From the NCBI GenBank assembly GCA_037833965.1, contig AP031355.1, positions 6,969,501 through 7,033,500 of the forward strand: DNA of 64,000 bases, read 5' to 3'. Under the pieces are notes generated by a model. The model was not told the origin of the DNA, ran no database searches, and saw only the letters and a program-made list of their open reading frames with translations. Positions 10,709-22,125 of the stretch are shown piece by piece (positions within the stretch are counted from its first letter, which is position 1; every line of letters begins with the position of its first letter). This stretch comes from Marchantia polymorpha subsp. ruderalis. Its lineage: Eukaryota; Streptophyta; Marchantiopsida; Marchantiales; Marchantiaceae. A program made the position numbers and the translations under genes.

Positions 10709-13700
10709 ATGAACAGGATGGGAACGATGGACAGAGTGGGAAGCTCTGATCTCGATCGAATTTTGCTCGTGGAGAAGAGTTGGCAACCTGTGGTGGCAGG
10801 GAGTCACGTAAAGTATCTTCTGTTTTTGGAGTTTGCAGACACGCTTGCATTCAGAGGTTTGCAATCAGTTCTGGAGATTCTTCTGGTGGAGAATTTGCAG
10901 CTCAGTGGGAACTTAGCCACAGAATTATTCCACTTCTTTATCGTCTCATCCTTCGTAGGCTGCATCGTCGGTTCGATGATCAGCGACCGGTACCTGGTGA
11001 GACACAGCCCTTCCAAGCGTAATCCAACGTTGGATAAAAAGTCTGTGCACAATTGCTCGCTCCACTGGTTGAAGTCACAAGCACATTCTAGCATGTCATG
11101 TGCTTTGCTTTGCTTTGCTTCGAGAATTGGCTGTCAGATTCAGATTCCGCACCTTGCGCCTTGTCGTCGATGATGCTGAAAGCTTCTATCAGCCCTTCTG
11201 CTTTGGAAAAGCCCTGTTCGATTCCCGTTTGAGCACGATCCTCAAAGATTGTTGATTATCCTCTCGCGTGCCTTCAAAGTCGAGCTTCACTGAATAATGT
11301 CAGCCAGAGAACGTGCTCGACTGAGTCTCGGTAGTTTGCTGATTTAAAAAATATAGCTTTACTTCCCCAAGGCTCCTGACGGGATGCGGAGCTTCGATCA
11401 ATATCAGGTGTCTTATCTCATACGACCGATTTCGGTTTCCACTGCAAACGAAAAACTGTCGACAACTTTTGGTGCGACCAGAAACCAGGCTGAAGCATGT
11501 TGGTTGTCATCTGAAAGTATGAGTGTACTTGATCACAGGCTGCAAGCACCACGTCCGCTCAAAGGTTGTCGAGCTTGACATCTTGTCAGAAGTCCATGCA
11601 CGCAGCCCTGACTTCATCTGACTCAGTTCGAGATGGAGCTTGAAGCAGAATGTTGTGGTCCTGCTGATACCTAGTGCACTTACCTTCCCCCATACAGCCC
11701 GTGGTCGAATCTCCAGGCGCGGCACCCGTCTGCAACATCATTCTCGCGTTGATTTGGTCATCCCAAAAACACTTGGTCCTGGTCCTAGAGTAGCTTGAAG
11801 ATCTCCTGTGCCTACTATCCATCCGGTTCTAAGTAAGTATTGCCATTATTCTCTAGAACTAGCCTTAAGCGAAGTCGTCCGCTGCTTGTATTCTCGTTGA
11901 TTATCTTACTTCATGATCCCGATGATAATTTCTGATCTTCTGACGTCAAACATTGGCTGACAATCCTGTCACTGCTCCTGTGCAATTCGGAAGGGAAAGT
12001 ACCAAAGCATCTGCGTCTTCTCTCTCGTGAGCGTGGTTGCCTCCATCGGACTAGTCATTACTTCATTGACATCGCAGCTCGAGGGGACATTGAATCAAGC
12101 TCTTGCCTTCGTCTCTCTGCTGGTATTCACACTGGGGTATGGTGGCAATAGACCGAGCCTTGCAACACTGGGAGGTGACGAAGTGAAGCACTTGGCGCTG
12201 ATAGAGTTGGGAGATCATACTGACCCAAGAGGGGCTGCCACGCCGCAGCAGCTGTGGTTCTCGTCCATGTACATAACTGGAAACTTGGCTCACATTTTCG
12301 GTGCCATCCTGTTTCCTCTGATCCGATTGCTCAGCCACGGATCCACATTCTACATTATGCTAGTGCTTGCCTGTGCAAAGACGTCTGGACTCTTCGTGTT
12401 CTGGTTGGGTCGAAATCGATATCTCTCGGTAGCACATGCCTCGAATAAGCCAGGTCCTCCAGATGGTGATCACGAGCAGCGGCATCAGAAGTACGTGCAG
12501 ACCGATTCAGCTCAAGACACAACAGAGCTGCTTGATGGCGACTCGAAAACTGTCAAATGGGATGGCTACACAGTTCTTTCGTCAACATTTATCTTCCTCC
12601 TCCCGACTTCCATATTCCACGGGCTGAACTTTCAAAGTAGCTCGACATGGGTGTATCAAGCTCTCTCAATGGACCGCGATGTCCGGTGGCTGAATCATTG
12701 GACAATCGCCGCGGATCAGATGCAGGTACGCTGTTTTCTTTAGGCTTCTAAATTCATATCTTGTCGCAGAGATGTCGCTTCTGATGGGCTACCTCCAAAT
12801 TTTGTCAGTTTTTTTTCTTTTTTATGGTGGGTCTAAGCAATTAAGCGCTGAACCTTTAGCTCCAGGGCTCAGTCACTGCTTCGATTGAGATCAAATGTCT
12901 GGGCCATAGGACTGTCTCGAGTGATTGAGAGTCTGAATCAACGCTTTCCAAAAATATTTCAAATCGTCAGATCGAGCCAAGATTGTTGTAATACAGAGCT
13001 CGAGCTCGTACTCCTCACCTTTTAATGGCAAAGTGTTTGTTTTCTCCGATTTCTTGCGATTTTTTCATTTGACAAATGTGAGTCTATTTTCTTTTGTAAT
13101 TTGACGTGCAGGTATTAAAACCAACTTTTGTGACCCTAATTGCACCTCTCCTCAACCAAATTATATACCCTTATGTGGACAGGCACATCGCGAAGGTGAC
13201 TAATTTGAGGAAATGCGTGGGTTCTATGCTGCTAGCGACCCTTGCGTTTGCAATGTCCGGAGGGATACAACTTGTAATCGACATGCAGACTGGACACGGA
13301 GCTGCAGGCGGGTCAGATGTGTCCATATTTTGGCAATTGCCTCAGATTCTGGCGATAAGTTTTGCAGAACCTATGTGTTTAATTCCTCTGTACGATTGGA
13401 CCTACAATCAAAGTCCTGATGATATGAAGGCGACCTACAGTGGAATATTCTTGGCTATGGCTGGCTTAGGTGACACTCATCACTGCTTGTTGTTTACCGA
13501 ACGAGTTTGCGATTGCTGGAACTTTGTCTTTCCTCGCAGAGTTCTGCGTCGTGTCAGCACCTTAGTTCGGTTGGTCGGTCAAATCGCTTGCTAGTTTCTT
13601 CGGTGCTCCTTCACTGAGGGCTGGCCCTCCCCATCGCGGGTCCAAATGCCAATTCCCGTAGGGAGTAGAAAGAAGAAACAAAATTATAATGCGTTTCACC

Positions 13701-14017
13701 TCAGCTCAATTTTCTTCATGCATGTTGCTGAATACTGTGGTCGAGTCTCGAACAAGCAAATGTAGAAAGAATGCTTGCTTTCGTCCCTGCGTTAGAAAAG
13801 TTGAAAATTGACAGCATGCCATAATCGGTGGGTACTAACATCAATCAATGGTTTTGTTGGCTGGCTGACCGTCGTCGCAGGTAATCTCGTCACCGTCGTT
13901 TGCGTGGCTCTTCTTGGGGCTCATGCTGCCGACGCTATGGGAGCCTTCTTCTTCACAGGTCTTGGTGCTCTTGCCACTTTGACACTAGCAATTCTAGCTG
14001 TCAAATTTGTAGCCTGA
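10709..14017 (+). CDS. POT/SLC15-NPF-type transporter, copy 2
   Basis: Predicted 504-residue membrane transporter, four exons: 10709-10996, 11994-12725, 13112-13469, 13881-14017, with the same three intron positions and phases (0, 0, 1) as the gene at 5530, so the two arose by tandem duplication. Seen: TM1 region ending near residue 60, SDRYL at the exon 1/2 border followed by GKYQSICVFS (97-106), GGNRPSLATLGGDE (146-159), STWVYQALSMD, LKPTFVTLIAPLLNQIIYP and FWQLPQILAISFAEPM. The TM1 ExxE[K/R] motif is more altered than in copy 1 (EFADT, residues 41-45), GGDQ is GGDE, and the FDQQ position reads LNFQ. The C-terminal end is short, stopping after the last membrane helix. In-frame ATGs at 10718 and 10727 are alternative starts. 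Substrate unknown; proton coupling may be altered (inference). Confidence 0.8.
11100..11123 (+). repeat. Short CTTTG pentamer repeat in intron 1
   Basis: About four head-to-tail copies of a TGCTT/CTTTG pentamer lie in the first intron of transporter copy 2. It is a simple repeat with no evident role. Confidence 0.7.
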
Positions 14018-14274
14018 AGAAAACGCAACGTTTCCACCAGCGATTTTTTCCTGGTCGTTCGGAAGCACAGATGTGGCTAGCTGTTGTATCCGAGTATCAG
14101 GTTCAATGCCAAGGCAATGTATTTGGAGTCTCACTCAGTGACAGCCCTTGCTTGCCATGAGATTTCGATTCAGGGAATGTTGGATGGAATAGGCATAAGA
14201 GCTTGTTTCTCCAGACTGATTCGCAGATACATGCACTGTACGTATGAGCACGAGTTGATGTGCTGCCTGTAAAT

Positions 14275-14284
14275 AATAAATAAA
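14275..14284 (+). promoter_or_regulatory. Candidate poly(A) signal of transporter copy 2
   Basis: Two overlapping AATAAA hexamers lie about 260 bases after the stop codon at 14017, at a plausible distance for a plant 3' UTR. Confidence 0.5.
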
Positions 14285-14860
14285 GCGATAGACTTGCTGA
14301 AAAACTATCACACTTGTAAATTCTTTGATAACAAATATATTCAGAATTCTTTTTGGAAAGATGGTCATGAGATTTTTGGTTTTAATTTTTATGAGTTTTG
14401 TAGTTCACCAGGTACTATTACTCAAAAGGAACTTTGTCCCCTGCTAGGATTTGTAAAGACGAAAAGCCTCTACGCTCCCCAGATTACAAAGAAAATTAAA
14501 TGGAAGATGTAGCACATTTTTTCTCACACTCTCATCGGAATGGATCAGAGTCTTAAAAGTGAAGTCTTCGTATCATTTTTTGAATCACCGAATCGACAGC
14601 CTATGGACATGACATGTTCTTCCCACCGAGCTTCTGTTGAAGTTATGACAGAGGAAAACTCAGGTGCAAAATGTCAAACGTCGCTGCTGCTGCTTGAGGT
14701 GGGGCGGTGTAGAAACGATCGTCCTTATCTGTACCGACGGGCACACGACGGTCACCTCAGACTCGCCAGAGCATACGACGATTCCATATACTGTTATGTG
14801 CTCAGGGCACATAGTACAAATGCCTGATGCTTCTGACCGACTTCTAAGCAAGCCAGCTCA
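14285..14860. other. Intergenic, no feature seen
   Basis: Short overlapping frames are present on both strands near 14.5-14.85 kb, but none has recognisable motifs. Confidence 0.45.
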
Positions 14861-14919
14861 AGATTGTCAAATAAAATGGCCCACCAATTCTGGTGGTGGG
14901 CCATTTTATTCGACAATCT
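14861..14919. repeat. Near-perfect 26-bp inverted repeat (hairpin)
   Basis: Arms at 14861-14886 and 14894-14919 pair over 26 bases with one mismatch, around a 7-base loop. The arms carry AATAAAATGGCCCACCA and its complement. It could be a fold-back mobile element end or a palindromic duplication. The right arm overlaps the start of the adjoining tandem repeat. Confidence 0.9.
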
Positions 14920-15090
14920 TGTTCTCGTTCAAACTACCAGTTCTGGTGCTCACGGATCAAGACCTGTTGAAATGTGCACATTTGTTGACTTTGTGGGTCA
15001 TTTTTTTTGACAGTCTTGTTCTGGTTCAAACCACGAGTCTGGTGCTCACGGATCAAGACCTGTTCAAATGTGCATATTTTTTGACTTTGT
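14898..15090 (+). repeat. Two-copy tandem repeat, about 97-bp unit
   Basis: Copy 1 is 14898-14994 and copy 2 is 14995-15090. They share long blocks such as GGTGCTCACGGATCAAGACC and TTGACTTTGT with scattered differences. No coding or regulatory role is evident. Confidence 0.9.
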
Positions 15091-17862
15091 CCATCGAATG
15101 CAATTGTCTCCACTTTCCATTTGTGTTCAGAAGACAGTACTGTGCTGTACTTTAATCACTGAAAATCACTCTTCTGTACCACACTTGAGCTTTCAGCTAT
15201 AAGATTTAAATTAAGGTCATCAATCTCCAAGCCTTATGGTTTCATCCGTCATCAAGTGTATCATCAAGTCCGCAGGATAACCTTCTTGCTCTGGCCGTAC
15301 GAATCTGAAACTCGCCTTTTATGATCAATGCCAATGTATCAGAGCGTCGTTTCTCTCTCCTTTGTCATGCCAACTGCTTAAGATTTTACTTAGAACTCAT
15401 ATATGCCATGCCCGGTCAAGTTAGAAGCTCAGGAGCAGACAATCGCTGTCTTGCATTGTAAATCGCTTAATAGTGAATATTGATAGATGTGTTGGATGAT
15501 TTAAACACGACTTAGATTATAGACAAATTTGGCATAGTATAATTTATGAATTTAAAAATGTTTGAAAAAAAACTTCTGATTACGTTTTCTCGTGAGAAAA
15601 GGTATCATTTAGGATATATAGGTTCAATGAGAAGTCATCAAGAATCATATTTTGTAAAAAGAATTTCAAAAATATATGATTTATGACAATGTTTTATTAA
15701 ATGTAGTAAATATATATGATTATTAACAAGATTTTAGTTTATTCTTACAAAAAAATTCATTTTTCATGAGATATATTTATATTTTTTAAAAACTATAACA
15801 GACATATTTTGAAAATCATAAAATAATTGTAGACACATATATAAAAAGTATGGAGTGAATGACAAAGTTTTTTTCAGTGTCATAAACACATATTTATTTT
15901 ACAATAAATCATTTACTTCACAAAAATATTTAAAGAAATTGTTAAAAAATTATCTTATAATTTTCCGAACCATCTATATTTCATCAAATATTACCAATTA
16001 CATGTTCATAATAATACTTTGACAATCAAAATTATCTACATTTTTTCATAAATTTTAAAATATCAAAAAGATTTCATTATCCATTCCACGGAATTATACA
16101 AACAGATCGTTAGAATGCATAAATCGTTATTAGTTGAATATATCAATCTATATGAAGTATATTCTCTGCCAAACAGGGGTATGGTTGGCGTTTTTCCAAC
16201 AGATTCGATCAGAGAATCCCGCCGGTTATCTTGCTGCTCTGTGCGTCTATGGCGTTTACTCTACTCTCGATCAGAAGTGTTGAGTTCAAAGAGAACATGC
16301 ACCGACTTAAACCAAGAGAAAACCATTTAAACATAAACGCTTCCAAATTTTCTTTGAGATCTATAAGTACAAAGTGCTTACAATTTCCGACATAGCTGCC
16401 GGATTGCGATAAGTGCTGCAATCAGTCCTGGAGTAATCACCAAATTAGCAAATCTACTCCAATTCAGTGCTGTAAACCCCCTGATTTCACTATTTCTTAA
16501 ACTATTTCACTACGTTTCATATCTTCGACAATCTTCAGAGCTAGAATTCTGCGAAGGAAATTCCACTGGAAGAATCCTGTTTGCACATAGCAACCGGATT
16601 TTTTGGCAGTCTACAAACATAATATGATCCCTGCATGCCAAATCCGTTCTTTACTGATGAGTTTATATCATCGTCTTTCCCCCTTCATCAGTATAATCTT
16701 CGATTGCTCATGCTAACCTCAACTTCTTTCCAGTGCACAAGGAAATGATTTCGGGTTTCTCCTCAGGTCATAGCATCACTGCCTGAAACTCGTATAGAAG
16801 CGAGATGTCCTCGATTGCATATATCCCGATGGTTCTTCAGCTGACTCCATGGAGTGAATATCCTCTTGGTGTGCAGTTTTGCTCCATGAGAATCCGCTCT
16901 TATCCAACCTCCCGTTGGTGGGGATCTTCTGCTCTTCTTCTTCGGGTATGCTAAGATTCATCTCGTCCCGTGGCCCGCCTCTCGATTTTCGTCCACTACT
17001 ACTTCTTGAGTGAATATCTTCGTCGACACTCGTCTTCTCCTGGCAACTCGAATGTGAATGTTATCGTATCCCCAGTGCCAGAAACTACTCCTTTAGTGGA
17101 CAGAGCATTTTTCAGCTCGTTAGCAGGACTCCTACTTCCGTTTGCAGAACTGCCAGACCTCCACAATGTGATGGGATGGGATGGGCTGGCACTTCTCTTC
17201 AGATCTTTGCTTCATCAGTGCCAGCATAATTACTCTCTGTCGATAGAGCTGATATCCTCGTCGAATCTGTAACACCTTCCCCGCACCCCCTCGTCCTTGC
17301 TCCCCGCACTCTGCTGAAGTTGAAGATCAAATATACAATTCACTCTCAGACAGAGTCCAACAATACTCACGCGCTGAGCACTACCTGAACTGGATTCTCT
17401 GAACGAGAGAGAATTCCCTGATGTGCAGACTGCACTCTAGCTGAGTGTCACCTTTGTACACCACAATGACTTATTACATTGAGGCACTCCCAGGCACCAT
17501 CCAATTATTCACAGAGGAACAGAATCACGTCGTCTGCTCTCGACTTGGGGCTGTCGCGCCGGTAGAGCACGATGTCGATGAAATTTGCCAGCTCGCAGTC
17601 CTCCAGCATATCTACCTAGACCTTCAGAGTACATCGTGAATGCTTCCGATTCGAGCAGTTGTGGATTATGGACATTCCAATGCACGCCCGCGAGAACTAC
17701 ATGTACTCATAGCTATACGTCCATTCCAGATGTTCAGCTGATTGCTACCAGTTACTCACCTATTCTATGCAGTAATGTACGATACAATGTGATCGATGTC
17801 TATGGTACGTCTACTTGTAACAACTACGAAACCAAAATCGGACCGACTGGTGGCAGAGACGA
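15091..17862. other. Intergenic, strongly AT-rich from 15.4 to 16.1 kb
   Basis: The 15.4-16.1 kb part is very AT-rich and has no open frame. At 16.7-17.9 kb base composition is more balanced and short frames occur on both strands, including an acidic 61-codon frame on the minus strand at 16776-16961. I could not place any in a gene. Confidence 0.5.
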
Positions 17863-18513
17863 TCAGTAGTATTCGAGCTTCTCCATCTTCTCCACCACCC
17901 CTGAAAAGTACTCCAATAGCGCATGTCCCAAGGAAGCTAGGAAGAAGCTAAACCACAAAGTTACTCCTCCATTGAATTTCCACGGGCTCATGTGGGCAAG
18001 AGCTAGCATGTTCTGATCAGCAGATTCAGCCGCCTGGATTTCGCCACAACGTACTGGCTGGTTATACGTTTCAGTATCAACATCTATCTTGTGCACCAGC
18101 AGCGCATGAGCTGCTATCACGGCCATTCTGTTCCTTTCCAAATCTTCCTCGGATCGGTCTGCGAAGGGCAAACACCGAGTCCACATGTTCTCAAGATAGA
18201 TGGACCTCGACCGACCTGCGATCCACTCGAAGCACGAGACGAGGAGATGGGACTGAACGGAATGTGATACTCTGTTTGTACGAAGATTGACGAGTACTGA
18301 GTGCTCAGACAGAGAGACCTGCAATACATTTCAAACGGATTCCAGTATTAGAGAAGAATTCGGTCTTCTAACAATCAGTTGTCTGTCACCATCTTCCTTC
18401 CATACAGATGAGTCGTCAGCCAAGGAAAAAATCTCACACGTTAAAGTACCTGTCAGCTGAAAAAAACCGGTCGCAGAATTCGTCTGTGTCCGATGAAAGT
18501 GGACAGCTTTCAA
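17863..18513 (-). pseudogene. Unassigned coding-like stretch with a C-terminal membrane segment
   Basis: One minus-strand frame stays nearly open over about 215 codons and does not look like simple sequence. The C-terminal half reads as soluble, mixed-charge sequence followed by a hydrophobic stretch (TLWFSFFLASLGHALLEYF) and a short charged tail ending EKLEYY. No ATG begins the frame and it does not read through intact, so it appears to be a remnant or part of a gene whose structure I could not resolve. A TATATAAA lies upstream on the same strand at 18633-18642. I do not recognise the family. Confidence 0.3.
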
Positions 18514-21500
18514 GGTCTGAGAAGGGAGTGGAGGAAACCTTGTAGCGAGAGAGAGAGAGAGGGAAAGAGAGAGATGTAAGAGAGAAGGTTGAGTATGCAG
18601 AGAGTATACTTCAGGACTCGCCGGCTCAGTACTTTATATAAGTGTCCAAGAGTCTGGAGATTATCCTCGTACTAAACACTCGAGGATCCGGGATCTACCC
18701 AAGCCCCCTTGCATGTCGGGAAGGATGGCTGCTCTGAAAGAGAAAGCTTGTGGCCCTAGACCTCAAAGGCCCAATGGGCGACTCCACCGGGAGCTTTGGA
18801 TCTGCGAGGACTGGTTTTCTGACACCTGTTGCGGGCGGTTTTTCCTGGAGGGAGTAGCCAAAAGGTTGCTTCTGCGCAAGATATCCCTCACGAGATCGCA
18901 AGATTGGACCATGGAACCGCAGCTACGGACAGGCAACCACGCCAACTCCTCCCTCTTTCTTCAGCCACACCCTAAAGTTAGAACTTTCGTTCTGATTACT
19001 GCACCATGGGTTCAGTCCTTCCGAGTTTAGAGCGCTGGCTCGGCTTTCCCTCGCCCTCGACTGGCTGGATGCACACGTCAGTCGTAATGCCCTCAGGTTT
19101 GAATTGTCCCTGGACCACCGCTTGGAAGACCAGATTGCACCCCAGGTAAAAGTTGCGAGCTGGCTCGGGAGTTGGGTAACCTTTGAAGGAGCAGAAGAAA
19201 CCGTCATTGATTCGGGAACAATCGACACTCGCCGAGTTTTCAGGCTACGAGAGCCACTTAGTACCCTTAGATTTTTTTTTCTAGCTCAATGTGCTGCTTG
19301 GAAAGTTCGCACTTGTTTTAGTCATGTGATGCGACTTTCTTAGACTGCCACACTGTGACAGCAGTGGAGGAAATTTGAAGAAGAAATGACAACCATTCCG
19401 AGCGTCTAAAGTCGAAGCTGTGACCAGACCAAACCTTGGGTCAAATTCTGAAGCCTTGTGCCTCACGGTCTTTCTGGGAAGCTTGTGGATAGCTCTGACA
19501 CATTGTTAAATCAATGCCAAGTTCAAGCCTCTCTCCCTCCATTTGGATATATTTTTCCAAAAATTCCATATCTTAGTTTCCCCGCGACATACGACTCGGT
19601 CGGTTTTTGGAATGTTGATTGCTTGATTATCGTCTGGTTTGTCTCTCAACTGTTTGTGCCCTCGTCAGTCAAGGTACCCGTCGTACTGCTCAAGCAACTG
19701 GAGACATATGGGGCACAGAATGGCCATGGTCCTTCCTTACTCTGAAGATGGTGATGTGGTTTACCATTCGTCGACTGTGGAGGAAACTTGTGGAGACGAG
19801 GAGAGTGCAGATGTGGTGGCCTTCATTGGCAGAAATATGGTGATCGAGAACCGGCACATGTCTTGTAAGTTGTAAAGCGAAAGGGGAAAGGGAGGCGATA
19901 TGTGCATGGGTGACACCTTCCCTGCTTCCTGGACAAAGCACGAACACCAAATGATTTCCTCACGGATAGGGGCCAGGCATCAAGCGCTCTGGCGAAGACC
20001 ACTTCATGACTGCCCTCACCGAGTGCGAACCCGGTCTGAATACTGTTGTTTTGTTTTCCATCCGACTGTCCAGAAACTCCGCAGCAGCAACATCTCCAGC
20101 ACAAATGTGTCAGTTGACGCATTTGTCCTCATGTCCACGTCCTCTGATCTATAATGCACATGAGGCTACATTTCCGCTAACATTCAGCTTCGTTATCGCC
20201 GATCCAGAAACTTTTTTTATGGTGGAACAAAGTAAAACAACCGAAAGGATGGGAAGACCTCATCGAGTCGCCCAATCCAATTTGAACCAGCCCATCAATC
20301 GAGCAGGCAAGCAAGCCCAGCTGTGCTCTGAGCCACTCCTTCGGCCGGCTACGAAATTTTGACAGCCAACGGACCTTTCGTGGTTCTGGGTGGGGGTAAG
20401 AGAACTGCAAGACATGCTTCCGAGCTCGATGACGTCGGAGTGGTGGTGAATCCCGGCGAGATCAGATCTATTATTGGATGGAATGGAATGAGGGTAGAAG
20501 GAAGGAAGGAATGGCACTGTGAGGATCGGAAGGTCATGCGTCATGCGCTCCGTCGGTGCTCATGAGATCTACTTCCTCGGCCTGGCGACCACGTGTGCTT
20601 CTAAGGATGGCGAGCTGTGCAGTTGCCGCTTGCAGGAGCTTTAAAAGCGTGCGCCTTGAGAGTCGGTGCCTGCATGTGGGTGCTTCAGATGTTAGGGAAC
20701 AGAGGGCACTTATTTGATGGAAAATCCTCTCCCGGGGATTTCATTATCATGCTCGGTCCCTAAATCTGGACAGCGCTTCTGTTCCCTGAATAATCTGCTC
20801 GGCGGTGCATGTTTTTCTAACCAGATAAGAGGAATCAGACCGTTTGACTCGTCATTCATTACGCAGCTAATTAATCATATCACGAAAGATTCTTCCCAAG
20901 GGATGTAACTTATCCCAAGCACTGGACTTTCTTAGGATTGTGCTTCTGTGCGAGAGAAGCTAAGAGGAGTCAAGAGACTCGATGCCCTGTGAGTCTGTGA
21001 CACTGTATCAGCTACCAAACAACACTCTGCCCTGTTAGTGGCTCTGACAGTCCGGAACAAATTTGTACTATCAGCCAGTCATGCCGACCAAGTGAGTGAG
21101 CCAGACAGGTAAGCACGTGCAAGCTGTTCAGATTCCAGTCCATTCAGCGGGCATGAGTTAGTTGCTCGGCTCCGAGCTTTGCAGAGTCCGACGATTTGAT
21201 TGTCTGCTAAAAGGCCACTAGATAAGCTGTCGAGATAAAGCCCGAGCAGAGATTGGTCATCGAGAGGAAGATACCTCTGGGCACCGTCGTTTTTCAAAGA
21301 CTCTATATTCAGCTTGAGTTCACAAGACTCGGTGGAGATTCTACGAAGCCCTTCAGCTCCATGGAATGAATTACTCAGGGTTGATTCATAGAAGCTGTGT
21401 GATGGAATGTGGATGCGAATTTCGAAAGGTCCTGGCTCACCGAGCTTGCAGGTCAGACTGGACCTTTGGACTGCGCAAGTGTCCTCTCAACCAAGCCCGA

Positions 21501-21819
21501 TTGCCGTAGTAACATGAAATGTTTCTATTACGGCAAAAGTGTGTGGACAGAAAGAATCCATGATGGGGGATTTGAGCCAATTCTGGGTTGTGGGAGTAAC
21601 GTAGGTGTAAGATAAGAATGCTGTCCGTCGACACGCGCTCGTGTATGGTTGATTCAATATTTCTTGCCGGATTTCTTAATGAGAAAGGGCCAAATTGTGG
21701 GCCCGAGTAGTACAGGAAGATATCTTGCTTTCCATCTAATCTGCCTTGCAGTCACATGTTCAGGAAATGATTTCTACTCTCCACCAGTGATAGGCCGTAA
21801 CTAGTCATTTGATAGTGGG
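18514..21819. other. Intergenic, only short overlapping frames
   Basis: A GA-rich tract occurs at about 18546-18590. Many short frames on both strands overlap each other between 18.7 and 20.6 kb, none with recognisable motifs or splice-joined continuity. Confidence 0.45.
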
Positions 21820-22125
21820 CTATGCCAAACCACTGCTGTTATCTACTTTATCCGCATGCTCGTCGTCGATCAAAACTTTGCACTCATCTGCAGATTTTAG
21901 AATAATTTGTCTCGTCACATCTCCGGGTTTCAGAATTTCAAGTCGGATGTCTCCAGGGATCTCCTCTGCTCTCACCACTTGTGAATCTCTCGCCCATGCT
22001 GCGCACTCCGGATCCTCACGTTCTAGACATTTGTATGCGTTCCGAAGCCCTCCCTTCCACATACCGACTCCTCTTCTTCCAAGACCAAGGTCGAAAGTAT
22101 TTCCCCTGTTGCTGACCTGTTCCAT
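21820..22125 (-). CDS. Unassigned 101-codon open frame
   Basis: A minus-strand frame starts with a true ATG at 22125 and ends at 21820. Its product would be about 101 residues, rich in charged residues, with no membrane segment or motif I recognise. Codon use looks plausible, but a frame of this size can occur by chance. It may be a fragment of a longer spliced or broken gene. Confidence 0.2.
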   Translation of the reverse strand: MEQVSNRGNTFDLGLGRRGVGMWKGGLRNAYKCLEREDPECAAWARDSQVVRAEEIPGDIRLEILKPGDVTRQIILKSADECKVLIDDEHADKVDNSSGLA

